Shown in pieces: positions 46,934 through 58,944 of a DNA stretch of 60,000 nt. The DNA lies in contig MNCI01002923.1 in the NCBI GenBank assembly GCA_015680685.1, positions 716,872-776,871 of the forward strand, read 5' to 3'. Position 1 is the first letter of the stretch. The number at the start of each line of letters is the position of its first letter. A program made the translations under genes and the position numbers. This DNA comes from Gnetum montanum. Lineage: Eukaryota; Streptophyta; Gnetopsida; Gnetales; Gnetaceae. A model generated the notes under the pieces. It did no database searches and was not told the origin of the DNA. It saw only the letters and a program-made list of their open reading frames with translations.

Positions 46934-47808
46934 TGATGAGTCATGGTTTGTTAAGCATAATTATCAAAGCCTTGTTATCGGAGCCCTGATACAAGATATG
47001 GTCTGTCAGGCCCAGTTATCGGACCCCTGATATCACATCAGCCGTGATATCGTATACGCGATATCGTGGCTTGCCTCAATTTCTATAAATACGAGGTAGC
47101 TTTCCTTGTTCTAGGTATTAGTTCTTAGATTGTATTGAAAATTTTTAAGTTTAGATTTCTCTCAACCCTTTCCTCCTAGCGCATGCCTGGAGTGTGGTGA
47201 TTGTAATTGTACTACATCCTTATTCGAGTGTGACGTACTTGGACATGCACATGATCGGCAATAAAGATTGAGGTTACTTTATCATTGCAGCATCCAGTTA
47301 GCTTAATCATTTATTTAATTGGTATTTTCTACTTTCCTGGTTAATATATCTTCACCCTTATCTCCTATTAAACATGGAATCAGTACAACTTAATTACAAG
47401 CATTTAAGTGTGACTACTTGATAACCCAGTAGTGTACTAGGATCTTCACTTGGTAATCCTAGTGGTAGTTGTGCATGAGGTCCAAGATGTATACGAATGA
47501 TTAAGGAATGGATGCTCATCGCACTTAGGCTAGTTTAGATTCTCCCTTCCTTTTCCTCTTAGCTTAATTAAAGATATTTTCCATTACCTTTAGGAATAGA
47601 ACTAGGTTAGAAAACACATCATACACCTCACTTTGGACTAAACCATACGTGACAAAGCTAATACTAGTCTAGGTGGGAAGACAGTGAACTATGACCTACG
47701 AGTAACTATCTAGATACCACAACTAGCTCGTCTATGGAATTCGACCAGATCGTGCGTGGAATGCTCGTATTCATATGGTTGAGTGTAGGGGTACCTCACC
47801 ACTCATCA
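46934..47808 (+). mobile_element. 3' LTR of Ath-D
   Basis: 875 bases, TGATGAGT...ACTCATCA, followed by the duplicate CCCAC. It contains the TATA box CTATAAATACGAGG at 47084-47097 and the unusual run GATATCGTATACGCGATATCG (47045-47066), which the 5' LTR has lost. It shares the uninterrupted junction TTACAAG-CATTTAAG that Tat-C split in the 5' LTR. Confidence 0.9.
47084..47097 (+). promoter_or_regulatory. TATA box in Ath-D 3' LTR
   Basis: CTATAAATACGAGG, about 150 bases into the LTR. Deleted from the 5' LTR. Confidence 0.55.
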
Positions 47809-47813
47809 CCCAC

Positions 47814-48960
47814 ATAAGAAAGTTTTTCTTGGAAGAAATACAAAAGGGGTAAGAATCAAAAAACTTTATATTTTCTTTAAATAGCTCATTGCCATGTTAG
47901 CCTAAGTAGAAGGAAAGATCATGGCAAAGAATATAAGTTGGCTTTAATAGCTCTCTCTGAAAGCTAGAACCAATTTAGAACTAGATTTTGATTTTATACT
48001 AGCTACACTAGAAAAATAATGTCATATGAGCAAAAGTAAAAGGGGTGTTATAAGCTTATATTGAGAAGAGCTATTATGTATAAAAGCTAGAGTCTACACT
48101 ACTATGGAAGTAAGCTAAACCTCATTAATGAACAAGATGGGATTTGTTAGTTGAAGCTTAAAGAGTTATTATCTCTAATACAAGCAAAGCTTATTATTTC
48201 CATGGAAAGTGAAGGAACCATTAGTGCTAAAAATGAAATAACAGATTTCTTCCTCCTCTAATAAGATTTTAATGCTCACCTCAAGCTCATACCAGATGCA
48301 GTAATGGAAGCTAAGATGTAACTGCTACAACTTCTTCTTCTTTAGCTACTCTTCCCAATGGATTGGTAATAGTTATAGCGTACTATTTCTTACGCTTCTC
48401 TAGCATATAAGAAATGGGTTGAAGAACGACTCTAAAAATAGCTAAAAAGAATATTTGCTATAAATTAATGCTCTTTAGCTCAACTTGGGAATTTTGGTTT
48501 TCATCCTTGTGCTTGAACTGGAATCTCTTCTTCTCAATCTCTTTCTTTGTTTCTTCTATATTAAAGCCCTATTTTCTTTTCTTAGAAAGCTTGATAAGTC
48601 TTGAGTTTATGTGTTAAGACAAGGTAGAGTAATTCTTTCTTATGTGCTATGAAAGTAAATTTCTATGACTTTGAGCCTAGTAGTTATGCTTAGCCTGAAA
48701 TCATAAATGAAGCCTTGTAATTTTCCTTGATCAATAGATTAATCTACCCTGTAGGATCTAGGGAAAGTTTTATGGTGGATGTAGACTAGCTAATCTAGCA
48801 ATTGAACCACCTTAAAATGCTTGGTGTCAATTTACTCTTTCTTGCATTAAGTTTATTTTGGGCTTTCTACTAGTCTTTATATCATTATCTATTTAACTCA
48901 AATTTTTATAAGGCTTTAATTTACCTCCCCTCTTAATGCCTTTAGGAAATAACATCAGTT
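47814..48960. other. Continuation of the older copia-like substrate
   Basis: Contiguous with 23652 once Ath-D is removed. AT-rich, with scattered GAACCA/GCTCT motifs as at 22990-23640. ACCTCCCCTC followed by TTAATGCCTTTAGG (about 48926-48950) resembles the end of SIRE-type copia LTRs. No coding region is supported. Confidence 0.35.
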
Positions 48961-49480
48961 ACATCTTAAATAATAAATAATGAATGGTTAAAAAATATAA
49001 CTAATCCTAATTGCCTTCTAGATATGTTTTCAAAGTAATACAATGATGACTATATATATATATATATAGTATTGAATGAAAAAAAAACATTGGACAATTG
49101 GAGATATGGTTAAATTATATAATGTTGTACTTGATGGTGGTGCATTCAAAGCCTAAGTCCCTTTTATACCTACTATGGTGCTAGCTTAAAGGCTTGTCAT
49201 ACCTACTTAAAAAAAGAATTGAAGGATATTCTTAAATTATAATCAAAGATCTCCTTGGCAAATTAGGTTAAATTTTAGATATCATATATTCTTAGGACAT
49301 GTATAGGGTGTTGGAAACAAACACCAACTATGTGTTCCCTTAGAATATATTGAAGGAATCTATCATGTTGATAGTCGAATATTGCTACTCTCCTTAACTA
49401 TAGTAGTAAAGGAGTGTGAAGGTTTAAATATATCCTATGTTACCTTAACTATCATTTTAAAGAAGTATGTAACCTTGATT
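48961..49480. other. AT-rich DNA with a (TA)n tract
   Basis: No gene seen. A TA microsatellite of about ten repeats lies at 49051-49069. Confidence 0.5.
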
Positions 49481-50290
49481 GCTTGAGATTATGACAAAGG
49501 TACATAGGCATTCTTTGTGGACATTATAAAGATGCATAAATAATTACGATAATTATGACCGTAGCTTCTCTTAATGAAGAGAAGTAAGATCCATGGAAAA
49601 TAGAAGAGAAATTCCTCTTTATAGAAATACAAACATATATTGTCTCTAATAAGAACAAAGAGATAAGATTTGGGAAAATCACCGTAGGAAAGTCCTTTCT
49701 TTGAAGTGAAGTTAGTTGATAACTAGTTGTTACCCTAGATCCTAAATGAAAAATATAATAAATAAATTCTTTCAGCCCTTTATCGAACACAAATTTTTGC
49801 AAAGTAAAATCAAGAATTTTTCAATTGACTTGATCATAGGTCTTCACCAAAATCCATCTTGAAAAATTAATTGATTATCCTAAAGGATTGAGCCCAATGC
49901 ATAACCTCATGTGCATTAATTAGACTATCCATGATATTGCATCCTAGAATAAAACTATTTTGATTTTCAATGAAGGTTGGAAGAATTAGTTGCAACTTGT
50001 TTACTAGAATTTTTAAGATGATCTTGTACAAAATTTACAAAGATTGATTAACCTATAATCCATAGGTATAAATTTATATTTTTCTTGGATAGAAGAATGA
50101 TATGTGTATCATTGTAAAATATGAAGAAGAAACCATGTCTAAACCCATTTCTCTTATAAACTTTGATTCTTCTCAAATAATATCCCACTATTTCTATATT
50201 GATTCATAATTCTATTCATTAGGTCAAAGAGTTCTGCTTTTGAAAGTATTCATCAATATTGCTTTTATCTCATTCCTAGTTAATGATTAA
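49480..50290 (-). pseudogene. L1-like LINE reverse transcriptase relic
   Basis: Read on the minus strand, the order of motifs matches plant L1 RT: TRNEIKAIL (about 50270), then WDII, a decayed RPISL.N segment (about 50050), ILYKIILKILVNKLQLILP (about 50020-49960), NSFILGCNIMDSLINAHEVMH (here IMDSLINAHEVMHWAQ, about 49890-49930), and KKGLSYGDFPKSYLFVL (about 49700-49650), which stands for the RGLRQGDPLSPYLFVL block. Stops and frame breaks are frequent and the FADD box is not found. 5' and 3' ends are undefined. Confidence 0.72.
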
Positions 50291-51010
50291 TGTAACCTTT
50301 GGATGTTCTAATCTAAGATTCTCCTATTTATCCTTCATGTAGAAACCAATGAAAAGTCATATGAAAGAAGGTTGTAATTTGATTACTCCAACAAATCCAT
50401 TGAGTTTAAAATTCATGATTCTATATCCAAATTATTCAACTAGAAGCCCCATATCTATTTAAAATGTTTGGTTATCATTTAACTAAACATTTTCAAATTA
50501 AGATAATCTTGCTCTAGTGTGTTGACATTTCACTTATAAATAATTAGTCTATAGTTAAATAGTAACCAAGGAAGATCATTCATCCCTCATTTCTATTTGG
50601 TCTTATTGATGTAAAACATACTATGGGAATCCAAAGCATTGCAACAAAACTCATCTATTTCAACACTTGAAAAAATCGAATCCTTCTTGCTCATGCATCC
50701 ATTTAATCTCTTAAACTTACATTGAATTGTATTCTAATCTTCCCACATTCTCCATTATCATTCTAGAATAAAATAATATCTCTAACTTTTCTCCCTATTT
50801 CTTTAATGCCATAATATTATCACAAATAAATTCTCCTAGCTTTCAAAACTTGATTCTACATAAATACTTAATAAAAAAAATCTAATTTTTAACCATCATT
50901 CTTATAATCATATAGCAAGATAACCTTGCTTAATATCAAAATCCTACATGAAGATACTATAAAATCAAACAAGAATATGGTGAATAAATTTAAGATCATT
51001 ATAAGATCGT
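50291..51010. other. AT-rich interval between LINE relics
   Basis: Possibly the upstream part of the L1-like relic, too decayed to read. No gene is supported. Confidence 0.35.
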
Positions 51011-51011
51011 G

Positions 51012-51610
51012 GTATCTCATCATCATCATCCTAGCCTTGTCTCAAAAAATAGGGTCAACTACATGAGCTGTTTTTCACCATTGACCTCTACGAAGAGCTA
51101 GATCCTTATTTATTTGTAGTTTCTCTAAATCATCTTCAATCATTTTTTTCCCATGTCTTTTTTGATCTTCCTTCAATGATTTTCCTAGAATAGTGATATA
51201 ATAACCTTTATTTATAGGCTCATTGTTTGATCTTATTTTCACATGTCCAAACCATCTAAGTAACCATTTTTGTAGCTTATATGAAATAAAAGTTACTCGA
51301 AGTCTTCCTCTGATGTCTATATTATGTAATTATCTCTTTTATTAACATTCAACATCTAGTGAAGCATTTGCGTTTTTGCCATACTAATTTGCTATTCATG
51401 CCTCTTTTGTACTACCCACATTTAGCACTATATAAGATAGAAGGCTTGATTGATTGCTATCCTGTAAAATTTCCTCTTTAATTTTACTAGTATTCTTTTA
51501 TCACATAGATCACCACTAGCATGTCCTTATTTTGACCATCCTGTCTAAATTCTATTTTTGATATGTTTATCAATATCACCTTTTGATTGGAGGATTGTTC
51601 TAAACCTGTT
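51012..51610 (-). pseudogene. RTE-clade LINE, 3' end relic
   Basis: The minus strand shows the typical C-terminal order of plant RTE elements: HASGDLCDKRI and LVKLKRKFYRIAINQA (about 51540-51450), a decayed MSVAEMRMLRWM block (MAKTQMLH*M, about 51390), YLDGLDM for the RLRWFGHV block (about 51250), then KIKKDMGK and VVDPIF-type reading. The 3' end is marked by a GATGATGATGATGAG run (51018-51032 in complement), the short tandem tail typical of RTE. The 5' part is missing or unreadable. Confidence 0.8.
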
Positions 51611-52430
51611 TGTAGTAAGGGACTTTTTTGCCTAGAATTGTCACTTCTATTTCACCACTAGTTATGCTATTGTTAAAATTTCCTTGAAAATATGTTGTTG
51701 TTATATTGAGAAAATTTATAATTTTCAAAAAGAAAAAAAAAGAAGTGAATCATACAACTCATATCTAGTTTGAAATAAGAATATATTCTAAATCTCCTAT
51801 AATTATTTGGATCTCAAAGTCCTTGATATTTGAATTCTAGCTATTTCTTCAAGTAGTCGTTCTTTGAGAGCCTTTCTCTCACTAGTTTATGATTAATAAA
51901 GTACTTTTGTTTACTACATTAATACTTGATTTCGAAACTCTAAGCTCTACCGAGTTACAAAGTTCTAATTTAATTATATATCTAAGAGTATATATTGTTT
52001 TTAAAAAATCTAGGTTGGTAACACCCTCTCATTGATACGAAAATTTGTTGCATGACCTGAATTTTGTATAACATCTCACCAGGTGTAGACTAATGTCCAT
52101 GGCCATGTACCGACACTAATTAGGCCTGAGCAAAATCGAAACAGGATTTTAATGTTATGAACGGTGTATGGAAACTGCAAAGTAACCTTATATGTTTATA
52201 TTTTAATGTTCTGCACACTCTGCTTGTCCAGATTCGAGCAGAGATATTATTCTAATTATAGCGGTGGTAGGATGCATGAACCTATCCGCGATCCCATAAA
52301 TGACGGAAGACATATACTGTTCGCAGTTCCAATTCAGCTACATACTTCTCAAATATACCACCAATTTTTTTTGTTCCTACTTATCCATACACAACCTACA
52401 GAGCAACGGGTCACAATATTCAGTTTTTTC
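51611..52430. other. Interval upstream of the small gene
   Basis: AT-rich, no repeats recognised. From about 52080 the base composition is more balanced and seems less repeat-like, consistent with a promoter region of a host gene. Confidence 0.35.
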
Positions 52431-52432
52431 AG

Positions 52433-52444
52433 TATATTATAAAG
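52433..52444 (+). promoter_or_regulatory. Candidate TATA box of the small gene
   Basis: TATATTATAAAG, about 30-40 bases upstream of the ATG at 52474. This spacing implies a very short 5' leader. Confidence 0.45.
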
Positions 52445-52473
52445 CTCGGTAACGGGCTATGCATAAACAAACC

Positions 52474-52757
52474 ATGGCTGCTTATAGAAGAACAGAAGTA
52501 TTGTGTGGGAAAGAAGCAATGGCAATGGCTGTGTTTCTTTTGACTTGTTTTGGCCATTTATCCAAGGAAGGAGAAGCCATGAGTACCGGGCACAAAGAAA
52601 AGAAGTGACTGATAATGTTGTTGTGGCAGCTGTGGGAGTTACAATAATGTATCTGGCAAGTGCTGCTGTGATATTTTACTTCATCGCTTATTACTCTAGA
52701 CCCTGTCCTTGCTTCAAGGATTTGGGTTTGACAGGGATTTGGAATTCAATGTCATAA
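52474..52757 (+). CDS. Candidate small membrane-protein gene, two overlapping frames
   Basis: The ATG at 52474 in context AACCATGGCTGC (good plant start) opens a 44-residue frame, MAAYRRTEVLCGKEAMAMAV..., to TGA at 52606-52608. A second frame, open from 52488 to TAA at 52757 but without its own good ATG, encodes a clear hydrophobic segment (VVVAAVGVTIMYLASAAVIF and the next residues, about 52615-52695), then a Cys/Pro-rich end SRPCPCFKDLGLTG. A single-base indel would fuse the two into a protein of about 90 residues with one membrane span; a frameshifted gene or a sequencing error are both possible. I do not recognise the family. The tail of the second frame is the first unit of a tandem triplication. 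Confidence 0.4.
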
Positions 52758-53230
52758 TCTGCAATAGCTAAGTGTCTAGACTCTCGCATAACAATTAAAA
52801 CAGCCTTGATTCTACGGTGTAATTAAACTCTGTGTAGCTTTGAGGATGTTTTAATTTTATGCATTAAGTCCTTGGTTTCAAGCATTTGAGTTTCACAGGA
52901 TTTAGAATTCAATGTCATAATCTGCAATAGCTAAGTGTTTAGACTCTATTGCAAATTGTGGTGGGTGCATATCAATTAAAACATCCTCCTCGGTAGATCA
53001 AACTATAATTAAACTCTATGTAGCTTTGAGGATGTTTCAATTTTTATGCATGAAGTCCTTGGCTTCAAGAATTTGGGTTTGACAGGGATTTGAAATTCCA
53101 TGTCATAATTTGTAGTAGCTATGGTAAATTGTGATGGGTGCATATCAATTAAAACATCCTTAGTCTAATGGTGTAATTAAAGTTTATGTAGCTTTGAGGA
53201 TGTCTTAATATTTATACATTAAGTAATTAG
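52712..53230. repeat. Three tandem copies of the 3' end of the small gene
   Basis: Units start at 52712, 52876 and 53063 (about 164, 187 and 168 bases). Each begins TTCAAG.ATTTG.GTTT, includes AATTCAATGTCATAATCTGCA and ends TAGCTTTGAGGATGTTTTAATTTTTATGCATTAAGT. Unit 1 overlaps the final codons and stop of the small ORF; units 2 and 3 are untranslated. A further partial copy (TATGTAGTATTGAGGATGAC) is at about 53667-53730. Confidence 0.85.
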
Positions 53231-54231
53231 ATTCTGTTGTAAATTGGGTGTATGCAAATGTTAATTTGAACATCTGTGGCTTACCTGTTCATTTAAATTT
53301 TAGTGCTTGCAAAAGCTTTAGTTTCCACAAAAATTTTAACGATGCATGTATTCTGAGTACTAAAAAGGGTTTTTAATTGGATGGGAATTTTAATCAAACT
53401 TTAATTATATAAATATTAAAAAAATCTCAACAACACTCTTTGTAAAATTTACAGTGGTAAATGTGACATAAATAAGTAACAAAAATAAAAACAAGTACAC
53501 ATTCTTGTTTTAACTTACAGTATCTTTTACAATATTTTCTTAGTTACAGTATAGAAATCTAGGCTTATTTATTTTAAGATTCCATGTGTCTAGCTTTGCT
53601 TCTATGAAACTACCCTGCTTCCTAAACTCACTCCACCTTTACCATGCTCCCAATCAATATGAAACATAATTAAATTCTATGTAGTATTGAGGATGACTTA
53701 ATTTTCATCCATGTAAGTTATTAATTATGAACACCTTCATCTTAATGGGAGGTGATCAACAAATTGCTTGCAGTAGCGGCATCTTAGAAGACCAAGAGAT
53801 TTGAACCTTGTTACATGCAAGATTAGTTTAGCTATATATTTATTATATATCTACTATTTGGTTGGAAGAATTTTTTATACTTTTCAAATTAAAAAATCTC
53901 AAATTGATTCATTAAGAATTGATTTTCCAAGGACAAACAGGTTACAAAGTAGTTGGACTCTTAGAAATAATAATTCCCATTAAAAGGTTCATCTCCTATC
54001 TTTTGCTAAACCTTTTTCTATTTACAATTTCTTCAAATTGTCTTTAGTTATTTTACTTATATTTTTATTGTTTTTAATAGTGTTTTTCTTCGAGGAGTGA
54101 TGTAACAAATTATTACTATACCTCTTATGTAGCTTCTCTACAATAAAACCCACTATAAGCATTTATTTAAGGTTTGTATTGTGCAATTTATCTCTTGTAT
54201 AGTTCAACATCTATCAAAACATTCACCCACA
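53231..54231. other. AT-rich intergenic DNA
   Basis: Apart from the partial repeat unit at 53667-53730 nothing is recognised. ORFs are short and lack known motifs. Confidence 0.4.
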
Positions 54232-54367
54232 CTCATTTGCTTTTCAGCTTAACATTCAACATCATATTACTATCATGTAAAATTCTCTTCATTTCTATTC
54301 TCATTTGCTTTTCAGCTTAACATTCAACATCATATTACTATCATGTAAAATTCTCTTCATTTCTATT
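54232..54367. repeat. Perfect 68-base tandem duplication
   Basis: 54232-54299 and 54300-54367 are identical, beginning CTCATTTGCTTTTCAGC. The absence of any mismatch among old decayed repeats implies a recent event (or an assembly artefact). Confidence 0.9.
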
Positions 54368-57165
54368 AAGATTCCTTATTGCATAAAACTCCGCAGGTGT
54401 GTCTCCATTTTATCATTCTACCTCAATGGTAATTCTTGAAAATAACAAAGCAGAAGGTTCCTTAATTAGCAACAAGGGCAACCTATCCTAGGAGGGAGGA
54501 CCAAAATGGGATGATTTATATATTTCCAGTGTCCATGAGACATTTCTGGTCCAACAGAAAAATGTTTAGTCATATCTTTCGGCAGGCAATTTTTCAATAT
54601 TTATTATTTTAAATTAGATACATGGAGCCAACTTGAAACTCTTTGCAATGACTATGTTAAATATGTTACAAAATTTTTGTGTAAATATCTTCCAAAATTT
54701 TTACGTTAAATATTTTATAATTCACTGTTAGGAGACGGCGTTTCTGAAATTTGGTCGACTGCTGCAAGTTGACTTCAAAGGCGTTTCTGCATTTCACAGT
54801 CTCACCGTCTCGAAAATGTTTTTACCGGAAAACTATGATCTAATGTAGGAAAAGATGAATAGAAAAATTTGATAATTTTCACGTTTTCCCAATGGTGGAC
54901 ATCTAGCCTTCTCTTACCAGACATACCACAAAAGTAATTTCACCAATGATAATGCTAATTACTCAAAAGTGGTGGCGATACTAAAGTAACATACACACAC
55001 TTGGTATTGTATCTGGAGAAAAAATGGTTGTATTTCCCCTCCACTATTCTTAAAGCACCACATCATCACAAAACAAATTGACATAATTAAAATTTTCCAA
55101 ATAGATGCGACTTAACAACACATTTGGCATTGAGTGCAACTACCGCCTCAATTTAAAAATAAGAGGGTGACAGATTTTTCCATGTATGATTAATTTATAG
55201 TGAAAATTTTCTCTTTCGGGGAATTGTTGGTAGCTTCGCTAAAACCCAAGGTACAGGTATTGCGTCCAAAAATAATTCTGGAGATGGGAAAACAAAGATT
55301 CTCACCGAAGCCTGAAAATCAGGATAATTTGAAGTTATCTACATGTCTTACCCCTTTATTTTTATGTTTAGAAAATAAGGCTCTACACTCAATAATGGGT
55401 TGGATCTTTGAAATAATGCCAATGTGCAGGGATAAGAGTTTTGGTATGGAAATTCAAGTTATAAGTTCTATTACAAGGGTAGTTTAATAGATCCAAGAAC
55501 ATTAATGAAAAATAGCAAATTAGAATATAATCTTAGTAATTAATCTTCACATAATTCATAAGATGATATTGACACAACTTCAAAAGAATATGGTTGGGAA
55601 CTTAAAATATTAATTAAGTTCAATATCACACTTCCTAGAAAACATGATGTGATAACTACTTTCTTAAATGAATATTCTAAAGCAAAAGACTATTCTACCT
55701 TTCATAGAGATAGATTACCATTTAGTAAAGTCATGGTTGAAGTCCTTTTTCTTTCATAGAATAGGCATAAAAGTAATAGATTAAAAATGTGATAACATAG
55801 TGAAAATACTTAAAAGCTTTATCAACCAAATTCAATTGAAAAAAACAATGGGGCTAATAGGTTCATATTAACACTATCTTAATTTTAATAAGAATCTAGC
55901 TACAATATGAAATAAAATAAGAACTTAAGTGTAGATCTAAGCATGATGATAAAATTTTTATTTATATACTCATTAGATATAAATACAACGTAACATAAAA
56001 ATAAATATTAGTCATACCATTGCAAGTATTCTTATAGTTTTTGAAATTCCTTTTTGACCTTCTTTGTCTTGTATGTCCTATGTTTATTGAGCCCAAGATG
56101 ATTTGACTTGATTTGACTATAGGTACATGCCAAGACATATAGCTAACATGATAGATTAGAAAAATTACAAAGGAATATAATGATGCCTTAAGTATGATTC
56201 TGTAACACTCTTGGGCTTTTAATATTTTGTTATTTATTTGATTAGCATAGTTTATGCTTTGGATTTTAAACATTTTTTATTTTTGTCGAGAGGCCAATTA
56301 CGAGCCCCTCTAAGAGAGTCTTACTAGGTAAAATAATTTTATCACTATATTAGTGAGGGGAACTTTACTAGTCATAGTAAAATAATTTTATGGTCGTAAT
56401 AATGATGTGCATGCCAATGTACTTATACTATCACATATTTGTTCAGTATCAAAGATCACTCCTCTTTCTCTTTTTGTAAATTTTTGCTAGTCAATATATG
56501 GTTCTCTCCATTTAAATTTAATTTTCATTGCTTATTTTAGTAATTTCTTTGGTAGTGAAACAAAAGATCAAAGATTTGCTCAACTACTAGGATACAAGGA
56601 TACCATAGCAGAGAGGGAGAACATACTATGGTAGAATGCACAAATCTTCTTCCTCAAGAAGAGATTCTAAAACATACAAGGTAGAAATCTTGTTCCTTGT
56701 CCATAAGTTGGTAAGTCTTAATGTTTTGAAGAGGGATAAGATTCTCTCCATCAAATTATATATATATATATATATAGTGGTTGCTAGTCATGGTAGGGTT
56801 TAAAAAATTCTTATTATTATAGATCGAAATTTATTATTGTAGCAAATGGTCCATCTACAACTCAATTATATAATTTTTGAAATATTTTAAACATTAAATT
56901 TCTTAATTTTAATGGTACTTGATGTTTAGTCTATGCTTTACGTCCATGATTATCACTTTGTGTAAAATCCTTTTAGCTAAGTTGTAAAGCTATATATTTT
57001 TATGCTTTAACTAGGCTTGGTAGTAATTTATAATGATATGTGTGTGTTGTATCATATATAGATGAATTCACTACATATATCTTTGTAATAGAGTTATTAG
57101 ATTGACACTATTTAGATGTTATGGGTGGGCAATGTTGGAGCAGAATTTAGAAAGAAGAGAGACAT
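54368..57165. other. AT-rich intergenic DNA, (TA)n at 56756-56777
   Basis: No gene is supported. The longest ORF (55200-55487) starts at GTG and shows no known domain. A TA microsatellite lies at 56756-56777. Confidence 0.4.
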
Positions 57166-57169
57166 AATT

Positions 57170-57400
57170 CCAAATTATAGTGGTAGAGGATACCATTGTG
57201 GTAGATCCTTAGATGCTACATACTCCTCATAGGGTTATCATAACTCTAAGCTTGGTATTGTGCATAACTCTCAACAAACCTTGCAAGACACACACACAAC
57301 CCATTGGGAAAATGTAAGACAAAATAACAAACACTTGGCCATCCAAATAGAAACCCCTCAAAGAGACAAAGTAGATCTCATCTTAGAGAGCATCTCATCC
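57170..57400. repeat. Dispersed direct repeat, copy 1
   Basis: AGATCCTTAGATGCTACATACT, split as GATCCTTAGATGCTACATAC, then GTTATCATAACT, ACACACACAACCC, and AGACAAAATAACAAACACTT match copy 2 at 58535-58790 with about one change in six by eye. Family unknown. Confidence 0.65.
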
Positions 57401-58534
57401 AATGATGCTTTGTCTTTCGCAAAGTGTTTAATTATTTTTTTTTCACCATTTAGCTTCTTGTTCAACTCCAAGTTTTAACTCTTTTTCTTATCATTATTAG
57501 CTTTGAAAAGCATAATTTCATTCAAGGGTTTTTCTCTCTTGTTCTAATGATGTTTTCTAAACCTGCATCTTAATCAAGAGAACCATTCAAAGTCATTATC
57601 TTGCCCATCTTGATCTTAAGGGTCATGATCCCATGTATTAGTACTAAACAAGTGTTGTACTTATGTTCAAAGGCTAACTCATGTAGATGCATCTTTTGTT
57701 CAATTTTAAACATATATCTTGTAGTTTTATAAAATTTTCTTTAATAAATTCATACATTTCCTCAATGATTTCTCTATGCTTGTGATAGTAATGCAAGCCA
57801 ACTGAATTTTAAATGATTCTCCATTTTTCACTTCTTTCTTACTAACATCCTTATCATCTCAAATTTTCATGTGTGACTTTCTTTTCACCATCCTATCTTT
57901 TTTTTCTCGCAATAACTTTGAGCTTGGATATTTGAAGGCTAAATGTATTCATACACCATGCTTGACATTTAACTTATAAAATCTATTTAGAAAGTGAGTA
58001 TCTATAAGAATTATCTAAAGGCTTACCTCTTGAAGACTTGATCTTGCCATAATCACCTCTTGCTTGAGTAAGCATTCCTTGGTATTGCTTTTTTATAGTT
58101 CTATTCAATAATGAAGCATATGAATAATTTGTCTTTGATCCTAATTTCTCTTATGTGATGGTCATATCTCTATCATGATTAACTTGCAATGCATCATGCC
58201 TAACCTACAACACATCAAACTCAAAAGAGTGTGGGTTAATTTGCATTTTACTCTTTCCAATGGCATTGTTTATACCATCTAGATAAAGTGGTATTACAAG
58301 TGACATCCCTATTCCTTTCATGTTTTTGGATTTTCAATCTATAAATGGTCACTGGGCTCTAATATAACTTGTGTATTAGTGGACTCAGAAGGGAGGGTGG
58401 AACGAATGAATGAGTTCTAGATAAAATTCAAACTTAAATGTAAATGCTAGAAATTATAGTAAAAAATGAAAAAATGGAATGACTCACCAAGATGCATGGT
58501 AAACATTACCACCTATATATTTTTGGAACAAAAT
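57401..58534. other. AT-rich DNA between the two direct repeats
   Basis: No readable gene. The pair of repeats around it could be ends of an unclassified element, but no terminal signals were found. Confidence 0.3.
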
Positions 58535-58790
58535 AATACTGATAAAAGATACCATTATAGTAGATCCTTAAATGCTACATACTTCCTATAGTGTTATCAA
58601 AACTTCAAGATTGGTATCCCATAGGACTCTGAAAAACATTACAAGGATGAGTTCAATGTGTAGTGCCCTTACAAGATACACACACAACCCCTTCAAGTAA
58701 AAGTAAGATAAAATAACAAATACTTAAGCACCCATGTAGAAACCCCTTAGGGCTATAAATTAGATCTCTCCTTAAAGAGTTTCTAGGCTC
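58535..58790. repeat. Dispersed direct repeat, copy 2
   Basis: Same order of blocks as 57170-57400: GATACCATTATAGTAGATCC, GCTACATACTTCC, ACACACACAACCCC, AAGATAAAATAACAAATACT, GTAGAAACCCCTTAG. Extra bases are inserted in the middle. Confidence 0.65.
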
Positions 58791-58944
58791 CCTAGAGCAT
58801 AAGAATGAATACAATAAAAAAAGTATAAAGAATGATATACATAATCAAATTTATATCAATAGATCACAAGAACTAAAATTGAATTTTTTACATATGTTCA
58901 TTGAGAACATTTGGATCTATCTGACCATTTTTAGAATTTCTTTA

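Larger units (their letters stand above)
23653..47808 (+). mobile_element. Ath-D: pol-less Athila-like LTR retrotransposon, interrupted by Tat-C
   Basis: The 5-bp target duplication CCCAC is present at 23648-23652 and 47809-47813. The 5' LTR is split (23653-23971 and 41564-41972) by the 17.6-kb Tat-C insertion. PBS at 41974, gag at 42119-44043, no pol, 3' ORF at 45966-46744, PPT and 3' LTR at 46934-47808. Without Tat-C the element is about 6.6 kb. Gag, 3' ORF and LTRs match Ath-B. It is therefore a non-autonomous relative that would need RT and integrase in trans. The first base pair of the 5' LTR has decayed from TG to TA. Confidence 0.88.

Noticed and set aside
49524-49802. 92-codon minus-strand ORF as an independent gene
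   Set aside because: It is one frame of the L1-like RT relic; a neighbouring frame carries the GLxxGDP-type block.
55200-55487. 95-codon ORF
   Set aside because: Starts at GTG, has no recognisable domain and no promoter; chance ORF is likely.
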